Source: Axinella damicornis
Lineage: Eukaryota; Porifera; Demospongiae; Axinellida; Axinellidae
Direction: 5' to 3'
Length of the DNA stretch: 64,000 nucleotides
Assembly: GCA_963931865.1 (NCBI GenBank)
Contig: OZ007513.1
Span: forward strand, 7,548,157-7,612,156
In this document: positions 41,576-52,490 of the stretch, in pieces
Numbering within the stretch: position 1 is the stretch's first letter
Layout of the letters: each line of letters begins with the position of its first letter
Notes under the pieces: model-generated
What the model was told of the DNA's origin: nothing
Database searches by the model: none
What the model saw: the letters and a program-made list of their open reading frames with translations, nothing else
Translations under genes and position numbers: made by a program

Positions 41576-42940
41576 AATAATGATGTGAAGTTGTTTTCTT
41601 GAAAACACCAGTCTCTCACTACTGCGGAGTTCCGAATGCTACTGCGGCCCATTCTTCATTAGCGACAAGTGATAAGTTGGGAATTTTATGTCATAGACTG
41701 AAACCAAGTTGCGGCCAAAGCTTTCTCCAGAACCAGATGTAGGACAGGAGGTGGTGCTCTGTGAATCACCACCAAAACTTTCAGTTTAAACATTGTGAGC
41801 ATCTTTAGTCTATATACCTCATCACAGTCAGGGTAAATGTCCATATATGATGAACTTGAGTACCGCACTTATCTTGCTGATGTATATATTTCCCTTACCC
41901 TTACAGCTTCCTGTGAAAGTTGAGGAGCGTTTACCTCCTGGGCCCAAGCCACAGTTCCCTGTGAGCTAATTGATTAATGCATCCACAGACCTTCAGTTGT
42001 AGTACTATGTCCACCCACAAAGGTACAGTACACCAGTCATACACCAGTCAGTGTTGGGACAGTCAAAATTAACGCAGCGACGCAGTGAAGTTGGCCGCAG
42101 CATCAAAGGCGCCAACGCCATTTTAAAATGACTAGAAAACTCCTGCCCAAATTCTTCACAAAGGAGGAATTGTCAACTTGCAAGTGTTCCCCCCAAGCCC
42201 TGGAGCAAAGGTGCAATGACCACAGATTGGCTGATTAATGAATAGAACTTGGCTCCATTCCTGCTTTCTCCATGTAGAAGTGGCCAAAGTGTTTCCTGGG
42301 GGGTGGGACAATGCTGCCATGTTGAGCAAGCTCAACCAGGCATTCATTGACACCAGGAACAAGGCAAATCATGAACATCTGGCTGTTGAACAAGCGAACC
42401 CTTGCATATGCACTTTGTAGTGGTTATTACATATGCATACGTAGGTTAATGCATAAATTTATTATGTGATTGTGATTACATATAATTGATACTGGAGGTA
42501 AGATTCTTGTAAGAATCCTATAATTCGTTGTATTCTACCACAGTGCGTGGGCGATCCTTTGATGTACCGCGGAGGATAAATCGGTTATCCTCCGCTATGA
42601 CGTAATCGAACAACGCTGTGCTGAGAATCAGAGAATTGTAGCTGTCTAGCAGCCGGATCCAGCTACTAACTTGACTTGGAGGTTATGTCTGTGGTAGAAG
42701 CCGGATCTAATACGTCGACTCGGAGGTTATGCGGTTTATCCTCCTTGGACCTGGGACCGAAGCTAGGTTAGTATACTGGGTTGAGAAAGCTCATGGCCGT
42801 CAGCTCCTCAACCACCGTATGTATATGACCACATTGTATCGAGACTGGAGGTGTAGACTTCCGTCACGATCTAAAGATCAAAAGGAAATGGATATGCCCA
42901 AATTACCAAGCAATGCTCATTAATGGTGACATAAATGTTG
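41576..42940. other. Gene-free stretch with short repeats
   Basis: No ORF is supported. 42,540-42,760 has a small palindrome (GCGGAGGATAA/TTATCCTCCGC) and a ~60-bp duplication around GGAGGTTATG and AGCCGGATC. Confidence 0.4.
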
Positions 42941-42949
42941 CTTTCTGAA

Positions 42950-43355
42950 GTTGGTGGCCACCATGGCAACCTTGACTTGGACCCTAATTTCACACACTGC
43001 TATTCTAACAATCCCTGTAGGGCCAGCTGGTAAGAAAGAGGGTTGCACCAAGCCTTTTGATCAGCTGAGTTCTGAACAGCTACAGGAAGAACTTAGGGCC
43101 AGGCAGCATTTTGACTACGGACCAACAAAGAAGGAATGAGGAGGTGATTATCGCCTAGCTGCAGTGCATGTACGTACCGTCAATGCTGAGAAAGAGATTA
43201 ACACCACCAAAAGTGCTTCAGCTAATGGAAACAACTGTTGATATAAGTGTATCACAGCTTCTCTATGCTGGAGAATCAGAGCAGTCTCCTAGAGCTATCC
43301 GTAGGCTGTACCATGGATACACTTTGAACTCTGTTCCAGAGCAACCAAGTTAAGA
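42950..43355 (+). pseudogene. Transposon-derived remnant with SAP-like motif
   Basis: Two frames give FDQLSSEQLQEELRARQHF, the pattern of a SAP-like helix-turn-helix used in DNA binding, and further on LMETTVDISVSQLLY with SPRAIRRLYHG. These resemble uncharacterised transposon-associated proteins of sponges and cnidarians. The frames are interrupted. Family identity is a guess from short motifs. Confidence 0.4.
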
Positions 43356-44490
43356 TGTTCGGCAGCTACGTACCTCTATGCATTTGTCCTTCATTCTCCC
43401 CCATAGTGCAGTCATTTTGCCAACGGAACGGAAGTCCATGCCGCCCGTACAAATTCATTTGCAGCGGAAGCTGAACTTTCGGTATGAAGTAACGCACACC
43501 ATCAATTCTCATTATATTCACACAGCTATATTTTCTCTTATGTGCAGTTGCTGCGCTAACTAAATCCATTATTGAACTTTCAGGAACAAAATTACAGTTA
43601 CCAGTCACGCTTCGAAATGGCTCCACAGCAATAAACGTGGAGCAGTCCATGACGCTATACCATTCTATCAAATCGAGTCTGGAGAAAATTTTGGCATGCT
43701 TAGGCAAATTAGCAAACTTCTAGCATAAAAAATATGTACCTTGGTTGTGCTCATCACCGAAAATTGAGCCTGTTCCAGCTTATAGTTACAAAGATATGGT
43801 CACTCAAAGTCATGAATAATTTGCTGGAATTTTTTCACACGTGTGGTTGCAGCTGCCGTGGACTGCAAACCAGCAGGAGTGAAAATGGTAAGCATTCGAT
43901 AGGTTTGGGTGGTCTCAGGATAATTTATTGAAAATGTAAAATGACAAAAGGACGAGCAGTAGAAGACAGCTGTCACTATCATACTTCCAAAGTTCCAAAG
44001 AAGTGGAGGAAGGGCTTGCTTAATTGCAGAGAGTGTAAACGTATGTAGCTTTGTCAGGATTTTAACTAACTACTTCCTTGACAAAATCCACACTCACCTA
44101 CAAATCAACGAGGCTCTGTATGTAGCTGGTGGCTTTGACGTAATGTTGACCGATACAACTTAGTTTGTACAAGGAAATGGCATATGTCAACCACACCCAG
44201 CATATACCTCCAATGCAGAAGAGACAGACACAAGGATATGGCTACATGTCAAGCAGACCGAATGCAGAAATGCTATCCCCGGATACAGGCTGTACACAAA
44301 CAGTGGACTGGACTACTGGACTGGACAACTGGACTGGACTACTGGACTCACCCAAAATTTCATAAAACGCCCTTTTCAGCTAAACGTCCTTACTCAGCCT
44401 ATTTGTTCGCTAAAGTTAATTCCTCCATTTGCCAGTTCAGCCATCTTTCATGAACAAACAAGACTAGACGTCTACCCGACCAGCCAGGCT
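43356..44490. other. Gene-free stretch
   Basis: No gene is supported. A short tandem of GGACTACTGGACT/GGACAACTGGACT lies at 44,302-44,350. Confidence 0.35.
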
Positions 44491-44499
44491 GCCGGGAAC

Positions 44500-44765
44500 G
44501 TATGATAGGGAGATTGTCTGCGTCTTATCCAGTTGGAAACAGAGCTCAGCTAGTGCTGTCGCCTGTGCTTTTCCTGCTGGTCCCGGATCCTCTGCTGAGA
44601 GAGTTGCAGTCTTCTGGGCTAGGACTCTCCATCGATAGTTTCTATGCTGGGGGGTTTCTTCATGCAGACGATGTCAGGACCTTGGCAACCAGCAAGGAAT
44701 GAATCCCTGGAGGCTCAAGTGACTATGGAGCTAAACGCTTTTTCTATTACGGTTTTATTTTATCT
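44500..44765 (+). pseudogene. LINE reverse transcriptase fragment
   Basis: Codes VLSPVLFLLVPDPLLRELQ, SIDSFYAGGFLHADD and, past a stop, LEAQVTMELNAF. This matches the RT palm region SVLSP...FADD of non-LTR retrotransposons, with HADD at the catalytic box as in some LINE clades. The surrounding RT is missing. Confidence 0.7.
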
Positions 44766-45539
44766 TCTTTACGGAATGCAACCTCAAATTATTAGCCTAG
44801 AGCTATAGGGTTTACTTCTTGTACCTTATGTACAGAAGGGTCAGCTGAGCTTCGTACGTAGCTATCGCACAACCGGCGATACAGAGCATTGACATGTTGA
44901 CAGTACCATGTGCATACACTGGGTAAATGACCCGAGATCAATGCGCTATCGTTGGCACAACTACTCGTACTTCCGCACAGTGTTGGAAAAGCACCAAGGC
45001 TCCGATTAGCGCTACTAACTCATTGTTGACCAAGTATTTGAAATCTACCTGGGAGTGCCACATGTACTAACACAGTTACGTCAACACCTATCTGTAAACC
45101 ATGGGATTGAAATGAAGAGAGAGAACAAGATTGTCACAAATGATGAAGATATGATACCTGCACGTCAGCAAGTATACTTGTCAGGCAAGAATCTTTACCA
45201 ACAGATACCATGGATGAGTATAATAGAGAATTCGAAAGAGAGTAAAGAAAGTCTTGGTCCATGAAGGCAAGTGGTGCTAAAGTCAGGGGAGAAAGTGCAC
45301 TGTGCCTACTGTTGCTGCAATAGAAGTGGATCCTGGCATCACAAGGCTATTACTTTGATGGGCTTTTACAGCTCAAATTACCTGCACGTGCCTAATCAAA
45401 GCAAGATAAGTGTTTCCTCCTCCTGGGAAGTTAATTGAGTAGCTAGGGAGTTGCTGTGGTAACAGAAGTGGTCTGCACCAGCACCACCTACCCACAAGCA
45501 TCATTGCTAAGTTCAGCAGCTAAACCTGCGATGCAAGCA

Positions 45540-45715
45540 TTTCGGTAAACACTTTTCCCAATACTATGCCAACACAAAACAGCAGTGGTAGCGTGCCACC
45601 GTAAAGCAGCCTTCATTAATACCAACATGTATGTAGAGGCATTTCATCATGTGCTTAAATAACTCTACATGGAGGGCAAAGTGAACAAGCAAGTTGATAA
45701 AATGTATGCATGTTC
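45540..45715 (+). pseudogene. DNA transposase-like fragment
   Basis: Reads INTNMYVEAFHHVLK, stop, LYMEGKVNKQVDK. The pattern TNMxVExFHRVLK..YLxGKxNKRxD is conserved in MULE-like transposase relatives of invertebrates. An in-frame TAA and the short length show decay. It may derive from the same element type as the fragment at 40,575. Confidence 0.55.
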
Positions 45716-45829
45716 TTCATAAATTTGAAGGCCTTTGAGAGACTTGTGAACTGCACCCATACGTACATGTCATAGTGGCCAGACTCTTGCCAGCCAGAAA
45801 CTGTCTGCAGACGTGGTGACAGAGCACAG

Positions 45830-46190
45830 TGACACCAGCTGGATTGTTACATCCAGTGATAGGCAGCGCAACCATTGTGAAGCATGGGGTGTCGAGTTCA
45901 ATGCACTGTGAGATATGTGCTACATTTACTCTACTAACTGCCCACATCATTAATCCACAATACAATTTGCAAATAAATTCACCTTGTAGTCCACTTCCAA
46001 ACACAGCTGGATTGTTATATCCAGTGATAGGCCGCGCAACCATTGCGTAGCATGGGGTGTCGAGTTCAATGCCTAAAGTGCATTGAATGTGAGATATGTA
46101 TTCACAGCTACTGTTGCAACTGCCCAGATCATTAATCCACAATACAATTTGCAAACAAATTCAGCTTGTAGCCCGCTTCCAAACAGAGGT
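45830..46190 (+). repeat. Tandem duplication, two ~175-185-bp units
   Basis: AGCTGGATTGTTACATCCAG at 45,837 recurs (with one change) at 46,003. Both units contain CATGGGGTGTCGAGTTCAAT and end with ATTAATCCACAATACAATTT. Confidence 0.85.
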
Positions 46191-46196
46191 ATCTGC

Positions 46197-46301
46197 TCTA
46201 CAAGGAGCACTGCTCTGAAGCCGACAATCATCCTGTGAGTGAACGGGTTTACAGGTGCGTCTTCAATCAAGACTTCAACCTGCCATTTGGAATGTATGTC
46301 T
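46197..46301 (+). pseudogene. Fragment of an uncharacterised transposon-associated protein
   Basis: Codes YLLYKEHCSEADNHPVSERV and YRCVFNQDFNLPFG. The pattern Y..Y...C.......VSE.VYR.VFN.EFNL.F is common in unnamed proteins linked to DNA transposons in invertebrates. Only 35 residues are visible. Confidence 0.45.
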
Positions 46302-47380
46302 TAGTCTCCTTATCATTCCTTCTCCACAATCCCATTCGCCCTCATTCTCTGGTGTATTCCTTCACCATTGTTTTGTATTAGTTGTTATGTTTACACTCCC
46401 GGGATTCCCCACCTGAGACATGTTGATCAACTCTTCTAGATTCTCATTATTATTTTTCCAAACCCTGTTACTATCTCCCCCCTCGCCATCCTCTTTCTTT
46501 ACTTTTCCAACACTTGTCATCTCCCTTCTAGTCTCAGGGTAAGCCTGGTAGCTAGCGTTACCTTGACCTAGCGTATAGTACAGGGTTTTGATGTTGCTGA
46601 ATTGGATTTACTTCTTAAGTTGTATATACTTTACGTTATTGTACTCCTTTCTGTGGGTGAATAATAGTAATATGTATCTCCTCCTCTCCATTTATTTTGG
46701 CTTAAGGAGGTGATCTCCTTCATACGTACGTATCTCTCAGTTCCTGAAAACATGATTTGTGTTCAGCAACAGTTGCTACCTTCACCAAAGCAACGGTATG
46801 TCTGTTAGCATGCTACGTATACGTGTTTGATGTGGCATACCCAAGGTATTAATCCCGTCAAATTCGACTGTTTGTCCCATGTAGCTCTCCACTCATGTGC
46901 TAGAGCCTCATGCCACACACCAGCATAGAACTGACATGATCCAATGACCGGCATTCAAACTAGTATAGTGCTACTCTATACCGCTAGTTGCCGCTGACAC
47001 ACCTTCAATTATCACAGGTGTAAAAATAACTGCTCTGGGACATGGCAATGTATCAGAAGCTACGTAGTTTGCAAATGAATGAGGCCTGGAGAGGGGCGAT
47101 GCCACAGTGGGTCACGGAGGAATTCAGCTAAACTTCTCATGGAAGATTTCCTCAACTCCCCATCCATCGGGGTTTTTTTTTGTGACAGTGATTACAAGCG
47201 TGCAACACAGCTGTACGAAGGGCATAAAGACAAACTGTGCATGCGTTATTCATCACAAGATGGGGTTTTATCACTACTACAAAAGTTGGCTGATGATATC
47301 CAGAGTTCTTGGAGAACCGAAGACACACTACTTACTGATTAAAGATTGTGAACTAGCAAGTACAGACTTTTAAGACTTCA
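46302..47380. other. Gene-free stretch
   Basis: An 87-residue plus-strand ORF (47,079-47,339) is not recognisable. Otherwise there is nothing supportable. Confidence 0.35.
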
Positions 47381-47384
47381 TATC

Positions 47385-47470
47385 AAAGTTGCACTTGAAT
47401 GCCATCTTCACTGGACACTACCAAAGCTAGTGGGCCTGATGGTATTTCACGGAAAATGTTAAAACAAACA
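47385..47470 (+). pseudogene. Short LINE reverse transcriptase fragment
   Basis: PSSLDTTKASGPDGISRKML is the conserved KA(S/T)GPDGI entry motif of Jockey/CR1-type reverse transcriptases. Nothing else of the element remains. Confidence 0.7.
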
Positions 47471-47489
47471 GTAGCTGTAAACCGTACAA

Positions 47490-47930
47490 TACTGTCAGAC
47501 GACAATTCAACAGCCCAATTATTTGCTTCTGAGCTGCCTCTCCTCTTGATGAGTGAGTATGCAGTGACATGTTCAGCCAATTATGGATCACCAGCATGTA
47601 ATAATAACTGCACATACTGTCAGATGACCAGTCTACAACAGCTAGTATGTTTGCCACTGACACTCCTTGTGTACATAGGCTGACTCTCGTTTTGATGAGT
47701 GAGCCGTGAAATGTACTGCGAGCAGATCACTGGCATGCAATAAAACTGCAGTCATGCTGTCGGACAACTAGTCTAAACAGCCAGTATGTTTGCCACTGAC
47801 ACTCATTTTGTATACACTCCTGTTGATGAGTGAGTAGTGAAATGTACTGCCGATGGATCACTCAATTCACAGCGCCAGACAACCAGTCTGCAACAGCCAG
47901 AATGCATGTTTGCTTGATGAGTGAGCTACT
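47490..47930 (+). repeat. Degenerate ~145-bp tandem repeat, about three units
   Basis: TTGATGAGTGAG, CAGTATGTTTGCCACTGACACT and GGATCAC recur at ~145-bp spacing (TTGATGAGTGAG near 47,544, 47,691, 47,824 and 47,911). Confidence 0.75.
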
Positions 47931-48047
47931 TGGCCTGCTCTTTTCAGAATCTCTTCAGTCATCTTGCAATTGTACAAGATTTGACAGGGTCATATGACAT
48001 GACATAAGTATGTATGCAGGACCAGCTTGTTGAAGCAAGTTCAACAG

Positions 48048-48468
48048 ATTCAATTTCTGTCTATCATTAGTAGGCAGACAACATGGGGTGCTCAGTGCAT
48101 TGGCCACGCCCCTCCTCTCTCTGCTGGCACAGTCGTGTCAGTGGAGCCGGCTGGGACCACCGGCAATCGGAAAATGACAGCTAGGATGCCTAAATTACAG
48201 GATGACATTACTTGATGTCTTGCTCCGAGCACTGTACTTTGTATTTGCTGTATAAATTTGTAATTATGTATATCATGTAGGGGGGAATCCCAATCAATCA
48301 CTTGCAGTAGTGGCTGGATGCCATTGCAACCAGCATCACCACAGGGTGCCTGGTGACCAGGGGGAATGGAGCCAGCATGCAAGGCTTATATCATCTGATG
48401 AACCAAGATCAGATTCGATTTCTGTCTATCCTTAGTAGGCAGACAACATGGGATGCTCAGTGCATTGG
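48048..48468 (+). repeat. Direct repeat pair, ~56 bp
   Basis: TTTCTGTCTATC and TAGTAGGCAGACAACATGGG (second copy with minor changes) lie at 48,053-48,104 and 48,419-48,468, followed by TGCTCAGTGCATTGG in both. The second copy leads into the piggyBac-like fragment. Confidence 0.75.
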
Positions 48469-48469
48469 C

Positions 48470-48685
48470 CCACAGAAGAAACAATTTCACCTTGACTTTC
48501 GACGTTTCCTTGTTAAAAGCCTTGCAACAGAGTACCTACAAGAAAGACAGCACACTCCATTTGGAAGGCCTCGCTCACAACAAAGTCTCGTACGTCTGGA
48601 CAAGAAGCTGCACCTCCTTGAACATAGACATGACTGTTTAGTCGTCGTTTTACTGCCTCTCTTAGCATCTGCAGCCTACTAGCGC
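48470..48685 (+). pseudogene. piggyBac/PGBD4-like transposase C-terminal fragment
   Basis: Codes FHLDFRRFLVKSLATEYL, FGRPRSQQSLVRLDKKLH and LEHRHDCLVV. The order (L.FR..L...L, RPR, RL...H) matches the C-terminal tail of PGBD4-like transposases, just before their Cys-rich domain, which is not found. This is tentative. Confidence 0.45.
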
Positions 48686-48689
48686 ACAC

Positions 48690-50400
48690 CAAGGAGGGCG
48701 CATGATACTTATTTCTAGTGACGAAGAGGACGTGAAGCCTAAGAGGAAGCCCAATAAACGGTACTACTAACACTCCACATTGTCTAGCTACTGAAGGTTG
48801 CTTATCTAGAGGGTAAACACAACCGCAGAAATAGACCACGTCTACGTATCTACCCTTCTTAGAATAGCACATGACAAAGTACGTATACAACTGACTCGTC
48901 AAAACTGACAGGGAAAATCGACTCAACTCATAATTAGACATTCCAGCTGCTGAAGTCACCACTAACTTCAAAGAGTGGGTCTATACCACAATCACTTCGG
49001 CCAGTGGTGTCCGAGTCTCAATGGCAACTATTGGTGTCACCCCCGTCAGAGGAGTTTACGAAGGCCTCAGCTGCATGGACGTCAGCTACATCCTGGCTGC
49101 CTTCAGCAGGTTGGTACCCTGGGGCTCGCAGTGCCTTGCCAGCAACACTTATGCTGGGGTCCTGATGACAGTTACAGGTCCAGGATGTCTACCGCTTTCC
49201 ACCAGACATGCAAGATAAAAAAGTCATTGTTCAGCTATTAAGACATATAGCAGCATGGCTTCGTGTAAGAATGCAGCTGTTAAGTATGCACCAAATCTTG
49301 ACTTTGCACCAGAAAACGTGCGATATATATCGTGCATGGGTATTGCTCGCGTTCCAAGCTTTTATTATGGCATATTGAACAAAACTCATAGTAAAGTGCA
49401 ACATTCTGACTAATGTACCAGGAATATTTCACACACATGCACGGCATACGCATGTGTATACATACATATGTGGTGGTTAACACTGATGCATCTCTTCTAA
49501 ATTAGGAGGAATTCACTGTGTGACTATTTTCTTTAAGTAATGCCTTTCTTTCATATAGCTGCTACCTACACCTACCACCAAGTTCTTACTCAGGAAGGTT
49601 CCCTGAAGAGGCGTGGAAAATAGGATGAACGTAAAAGATTCGTAGGCATGACCAGTCATAAAGGAGTGGCCTGGTAATGGCACCCCTATTCTTAAGGGAA
49701 GCAATTGACTGTATGGTGAAGACCCTAACTGTGGACTGTACATATAATCCATCATCTCCCTATTTGGTCAAAAGGCCATAAAAGCCATGGTTTAGCAGTT
49801 CTGATAGTATTCCATGCAACACAGCATAATTCGTATGTTGAGCACAAGATATCCCTTCTGTCACCCAAAGAGCTCGAAAGGGGTTCAATGTGCGTTACAA
49901 CCCGGATGCACACTGGAGCTCTGCATTCAACAGAGGATTTAATGCTATGCAGCTAATGGATGGAAGGGCACTCAAAGAGCTGAATCGAGAAGATGCCTTA
50001 GGTGTCTCACATCAACTCTCTCTGGGTAGAAGAACCTGGACCTTGCAATTTATGCATACATAAAGGATGCCTCTGCGGTACCACAACAACTTCACTCTAC
50101 AAGGGAGCGGATTGGTCACACTATCAGCTAATGAGTGACAAAAGCATTGCAGAAAGATGACCCACAATTATTCTCAGACTTTCGAACCATCTGGGAAGTA
50201 AGGAAGCATCGGAGGATGTGGAGGAGTCAAGGGCCCAAATGCAGGACCACCAATCCCCCACGAGCCATCTCCCCAATACAACTCCCCAATTGCAAGAAGG
50301 CAGCCTCCTCGCCGTATACAGGTGATATGACATGATACATACATGCACCATGGTCAGACCATGGCGCATTTCACATGGTACCTGATTTGCCTCAGCAACA
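48690..50400. other. Gene-poor stretch
   Basis: ORFs such as 49,021-49,218 (65 residues) and a readable stretch near 49,880-49,990 (NVRYNPDAHWSSAF) are not recognised with confidence. No RNA gene or repeat was supported. Confidence 0.35.
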
Positions 50401-50419
50401 CACACTCTTCCTCCTCTGC

Positions 50420-50880
50420 TGTTACAAATCTGACCGCCCACATGTTCGTTGCCAAGCAGTCGGTTGACATGGATGGAAATGGTATTATGATGAACATTCC
50501 TGCTCTAATTGCTAACTTAACTTCACACCATCCAAACATCACCTTCACATTTCACATTTCCAGCACTACAGCCGATTTTTTTGATCTTACCATATATAAA
50601 GGTGAACGTTTTTCTCCAATTCAGACTTTTTGGACCAATGTACCTTCCAATTCCAAAAGCCCCTGAGTTTATCATCACAACACCTCTTGCCCACCATAGA
50701 TCAACTTTTAAAGGCCTATCATGGGTGAATGTATCCAGTATGCCCGTACTAATTCTTCTTTTGAAACATTTAAATTTAAGGTAGTAAACATGGGTACCGC
50801 GATCTCCGAAACCAAGTTGATGGATAAATGGGCAGCATCAAAGCGTACACAAGTTTCAGCAATACTTTGCATCAAACTGC
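50420..50880 (+). pseudogene. Reverse transcriptase tail, possibly Penelope-like
   Basis: Codes ITFTFHISSTTADFFDLTIY, then, after frame changes, SCPP and STFKGL-like pieces and GECIQYARTNSSFETFK. The pattern FLDL.I.....L......K.....YL...SCHP......I..GE..R..R is that of the thumb region of Penelope-like and similar reverse transcriptases. It is broken by stops. Confidence 0.5.
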
Positions 50881-52490
50881 TCCCTCTGCTTGAAAATGCC
50901 CTAAAACTCAATTTTAAGGCCCTCTACGAAACTGAAAATTTGGACCCTCTCCAAGGCCCCACCCACACTCTGACCCCATCATCAATACACACACAAAACA
51001 GGCCCAAAAACTACGGATGGTTTACCACCTGCTCTCCTCACTTGCAGGCTACAGCCCAAAACTCACTGCCACCCTCAAAAACAGAGGTTTGGCTACCCTA
51101 GGCTTTCAAAAAAAATTCCACGCACACCAACTAAAACAGACCAAAGCCAATGCCAGTTTCCAAAAGGTCAACCTACCCCCTGCAAAACTAGGGATGCTTT
51201 TCCACGTTCACCTCTCGGTTACTGAGTTTTGGCCACACATCTACTCCCTCTCACCAGCCCAGTCCAGCTACCAAACCAGCCAAATTCGCCCTAACACGAA
51301 AATGGGCGGGGCCTGTAATGCCGAAAGGTCAACTCTCTAGAGTACCTTGGCCAGGGAGCTGTCGGAGGCGGTTCACTTTCCAGGCTGTTCTTCGGCCACT
51401 TCAGCAGACCCACAAACATTCCTGCTCACTCCACCTAGCTATTCACCCTCAGATAGCCCATCGTTACATTCAATAAGCCAGAATAGCTTCTTACTTAAAA
51501 AAAAGAAAAAAAAGAAAAAAAAAAGAGTGTTCAAACAAATCTTCAAAGTACCGCACGGCCACATCAGAGTACCGATTTGAAACTCGAAAGGGCCGCTAGC
51601 CGCATCAAAGAGAGAAGCCCCCCTTGTTTATTCCGGTTGCCGCCATGGGAAAACGTAAACAGATCAATAACTCTAAATAACTGTATGCGAGTGATGTCAT
51701 CTCATTAATTATTCCTGAGCAAAATTGTGCGATTTCGCCGATGCCGTGTTTCCTACCTTAAACAGCGCCTTCGTGCTCGGGACTATCCAGTTTCTTTTGT
51801 TAATCGCTGTTGACATTATTGAGAAAAGACATTGACAGCTTTACTTCAAGAATGAACTTTTAGAGACTTCAATATAATGCACACCTGCAATAGTGAGCGC
51901 TATTAGGCATACAGCACGTGTGAGCTTTAGATTGAGTTCAGTTCAATGATCGAAGACGGAAGTAACTAGTAATGGTCAATTATAGGTTACTGGGACTGTT
52001 GATAGCAGCTACCGTGACTCAGCAGATTGGAAACATTATAAGATGAAACTCCCACCGATCGGCATACTGCAATAGCAAGAGGAAATTAACTCTTCCTCAT
52101 ACACAGCAATTTTGTTCTTAGTATTCTGCACCCACCGTTTCTGAGTTTGGGCTTACTGTTCATGGATGCCGGCCCCAGGCTCTATAGAGCTGTAGGATTT
52201 AACTAACCCATTTTCAGCTGTCTTTGCCATTTATGCTTTGTGAGATCACTTCCTGGGCATTGTCAGACAATTGAGTATGTTAGGCTATGGAATTTGTGTA
52301 GGAAGAAATACTTTTTTCCATCACTTTTTTATGGCTGGCACGATTAAAAGTGAGCAGAAGCTTGCAAATGGCTGCTGTATCCCAGCACCTGGTAGGAACC
52401 TTTCGTCTCCCTGAATTGTCCATGGCACTAGAGGCAAGTCAAATCAAACCCTCCAACATTAGTCATTGCAGAATCATCTTGCGTGCTTGG
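50881..52490. other. Gene-poor stretch before the P element
   Basis: 50,990-51,590 contains a ~107-residue ORF without recognisable motifs and an A-rich run (51,497-51,522). 51,600-52,490 holds nothing supportable. Confidence 0.35.

Noticed and set aside
51347..51580. 77-codon ORF with a long lysine run
   Set aside because: The lysines come from an A-rich stretch (possibly a retroelement tail); no domain.
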